A stretch of DNA of 24,386 nt from Thiobacillus sp. UBA6205. GTDB lineage: Bacteria > Pseudomonadota > Gammaproteobacteria > Burkholderiales > Thiobacillaceae. The notes below the pieces were generated by a model. The model ran no database searches. It was not told where the DNA came from and worked only from the letters and a program-made list of their open reading frames with translations. The translations under genes were made by a program, and so were the position numbers. This document shows, in pieces, positions 23,241-24,386 of the stretch (the stretch's first letter is position 1; every line of letters begins with the position of its first letter). The stretch lies in contig DISR01000058.1 of NCBI GenBank assembly GCA_002421825.1, positions 33,553 to 57,938 on the forward strand, read 5' to 3'.

Positions 23241-24386
<1,146 letters not shown>

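Overview
The window looks like a piece of the chromosome of an obligately or facultatively autotrophic, GC-rich proteobacterium. I infer a betaproteobacterial sulfur or iron oxidiser of the Thiobacillus/Sulfuricella/Gallionellales kind. The basis is a form IA RuBisCO of the cbbL-cbbS-cbbQ-cbbO (non-carboxysomal) arrangement, the codon usage, and the mix of inorganic-anion transporters. No rRNA, tRNA, CRISPR array, insertion sequence or carboxysome gene is visible.

Left block, plus strand (200-5837): cbbL, cbbS, a strong intrinsic terminator, cbbQ, cbbO and a small unknown gene. The first three intergenic stretches include unusual inverted repeats made of tandem ~7-nt units, two of them with small REP-like palindromes.

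Middle block, minus strand (18242 down to 5896, read right to left): a six-gene membrane complex related to hydrogenase-4/formate hydrogenlyase and complex I (hyfB, hyfC, hyfE and hyfF homologues, a NuoC/D-like large subunit, a NuoB-like small subunit). Next come a gamma-class carbonic anhydrase, a SulP transporter, a universal stress protein, and an OmpR-type response regulator with its histidine kinase. The large subunit has lost all four cysteines that would hold a NiFe centre, so the complex is not a hydrogenase. It belongs with the energy-converting-hydrogenase-related (Ehr) complexes. The small subunit keeps its four cluster cysteines and the membrane subunits keep their pumping Glu/Lys residues.

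Right block: a minus-strand operon of a USP-like protein and two further SulP transporters (22920 down to 18469). Divergent from it is a sigma-54-dependent activator (23241 to window end), whose receiver domain has Glu in place of the phosphorylated Asp. A near-consensus sigma-54 promoter sits directly upstream of the USP/SulP operon.

Working model (inference): RuBisCO and its CbbQO activase are supplied by an inorganic-carbon module. In it an ion-pumping Ehr complex, a carbonic anhydrase and three SulP (BicA-like) carriers cooperate, in loose analogy to the cyanobacterial NDH-1/Cup CO2-uptake complexes. A hexamer-N5-hexamer operator of the PmrA/QseB type occurs upstream of the carbonic anhydrase, of sulP-1, and between the sigma-54 regulator and its target operon. 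This suggests one two-component system ties the block together.
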